Of a stretch of DNA of 64,000 nucleotides, positions 63,518 through 64,000 are shown piece after piece. A program made the translations under genes and the position numbers. Every line of letters begins with the position of its first letter. The first letter of the stretch is position 1. The notes below the pieces were generated by a model, which did not search any database, was not told where the DNA came from, and worked only from the letters and a program-made list of their open reading frames with translations. The DNA is from Affinundibacterium macrobrachii (GTDB lineage: Bacteria > Pseudomonadota > Gammaproteobacteria > Burkholderiales > Burkholderiaceae_D), in NCBI RefSeq assembly GCF_014652415.1, contig NZ_BMYT01000007.1, positions 131,833 to 195,832 on the forward strand. The letters are read 5' to 3'.

Positions 63518-64000
63518 CGGCGCAATTTTCTAGTCGAGATCCGAATCATCCGGCCTTTTGGGATGAGCGTTTTGCGCAAGGATTTATACCATGGAATTTT
63601 GCGGCAGTACCTCAGGCATTACGTGATTTTGTCGGTACCTTTGCGCGAACCCAGAGTTCAGCCCCAAATTGTTTGATTCCCGGTTGTGGGCATGCCAATG
63701 AGTTAGGTTTCTTGTGTGAGGCTGGTTGGCAAGTCACAGCGATTGATTTTTCTGCTGCCGCTGTGCAAGCCGCAAAATCGCAAGTAGGACCGTGGTCTGC
63801 GCACGTGCAAAAAGCTGATTTTTTTGAATTTACACCGACAGTACCCTTGAATTTGATTTATGAGCGTGCGTTTTTCTGTGCGTTGCCGCCAGCGATGCGT
63901 GAAGCGGTAGTGCGGCGATGGGCAGAATTATTACCGTCGGGTGCAAAATTGATTGGTTATTTTTTGTTAGATGAGGCGGAGAGCGTTAGTAAAAAAGGAC
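63514..64000 (+). CDS. TPMT-family SAM methyltransferase, 3' end cut by window
   Basis: Starts with an ATGA overlap of the ubiB stop and stays open to the window edge (162 codons visible). The sequence begins [20 protein letters not shown] and has the SAM-binding [14 protein letters not shown], then [15 protein letters not shown] and [17 protein letters not shown], typical of the thiopurine S-methyltransferase-like family of bacterial thiol/halide methyltransferases. The substrate is unknown. The coupling to ubiB hints at co-transcription rather than a proven role in ubiquinone synthesis. Confidence 0.82.
   Translation, partial: MTAQFSSRDPNHPAFWDERFAQGFIPWNFAAVPQALRDFVGTFARTQSSAPNCLIPGCGHANELGFLCEAGWQVTAIDFSAAAVQAAKSQVGPWSAHVQKADFFEFTPTVPLNLIYERAFFCALPPAMREAVVRRWAELLPSGAKLIGYFLLDEAESVSKKG

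Noticed and set aside
1-64000. CRISPR array, insertion sequence, toxin-antitoxin pair or restriction system
   Set aside because: I looked for regular spaced repeats, transposase motifs and paired small genes and saw none; the gene content is core chromosomal.

Overview
The window is a stretch of ordinary bacterial chromosome, almost certainly from a betaproteobacterium of the order Burkholderiales. The AT-leaning codon use for that order suggests an Oxalobacteraceae member such as an Undibacterium-like organism; that placement is an inference, not a database match. The placement rests on gene order I recognise: two LpxL-type acyltransferases divergent from metK; TPR gene-lolB-ispE-tRNA-Gln-prs-rplY; mutM-dynamin-like GTPase-mutY; ptsN-hprK-rapZ; and FAD/Fe-S oxidoreductase-HIT-DUF971-ubiE-Tim44-ubiJ-ubiB. 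I see no insertion sequence, prophage, CRISPR array or rRNA operon.

Layout. 1-4.9 kb: end of a PilJ-domain protein, two lipid A acyltransferases, metK and an exported zinc carboxypeptidase. 5-14 kb: an exported prolyl oligopeptidase, an MdlAB-type heterodimeric ABC exporter, an unknown membrane-anchored protein and penicillin-binding protein 1A. 14-25.3 kb: a DUF2242 lipoprotein, DAHP synthase, an orphan GIY-YIG-like protein, then a minus-strand group of BaeS-like kinase, BaeR-like regulator, exported proline-rich protein, S41 protease and S15-type hydrolase, followed by a K+/H+ antiporter. 25.3-34 kb: an oxygen-sensing-type diiron MBL protein, gamma-glutamyltranspeptidase, and the rplY/prs/tRNA-Gln/ispE/lolB/TPR block on the minus strand. 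34-43 kb (plus strand): mutM, dynamin-like GTPase, YCF48-like protein, mutY, and an exported hydrolase with a NatAB-type ABC exporter. 43-51.3 kb (minus): rapZ, hprK, ptsN, a PAS-GAF-PAS-GGDEF-EAL protein, queF and ilvA. 51.5-64 kb (plus): YqaA, an exported Xaa-Pro aminopeptidase, a 1330-residue FAD/Fe-S oxidoreductase, HIT, DUF971 and the ubiquinone cluster ending in a methyltransferase cut by the window edge.

The genes serve envelope building (LpxL, PBP1A, LolB), metabolism and translation (MetK, Prs, IlvA, AroG, QueF, L25), DNA repair (MutM/MutY), Ntr-type phosphotransfer signalling and ubiquinone synthesis. Exported peptidases are unusually frequent: M14, prolyl oligopeptidase, S15, S41, GGT, TAP-like and PepP-like.

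The most noteworthy observations are these. The BaeR-like regulator ends at a TAA exactly where the family's conserved Tyr of G-x-G-Y-R-F should be, with RFD continuing in frame after the stop. The partner BaeS-like kinase has an altered G1 box and a large polyproline insert in its sensor region, and the next gene encodes an exported polyproline protein. The metK terminator hairpin contains the start codon of the following exported peptidase. metK and ubiE appear to have structured, possibly regulatory, 5' leaders. A terminator-like hairpin ends right at the ubiJ start. No clearly new multi-gene system is evident; the BaeSR/polyproline/peptidase group is the best candidate for one.
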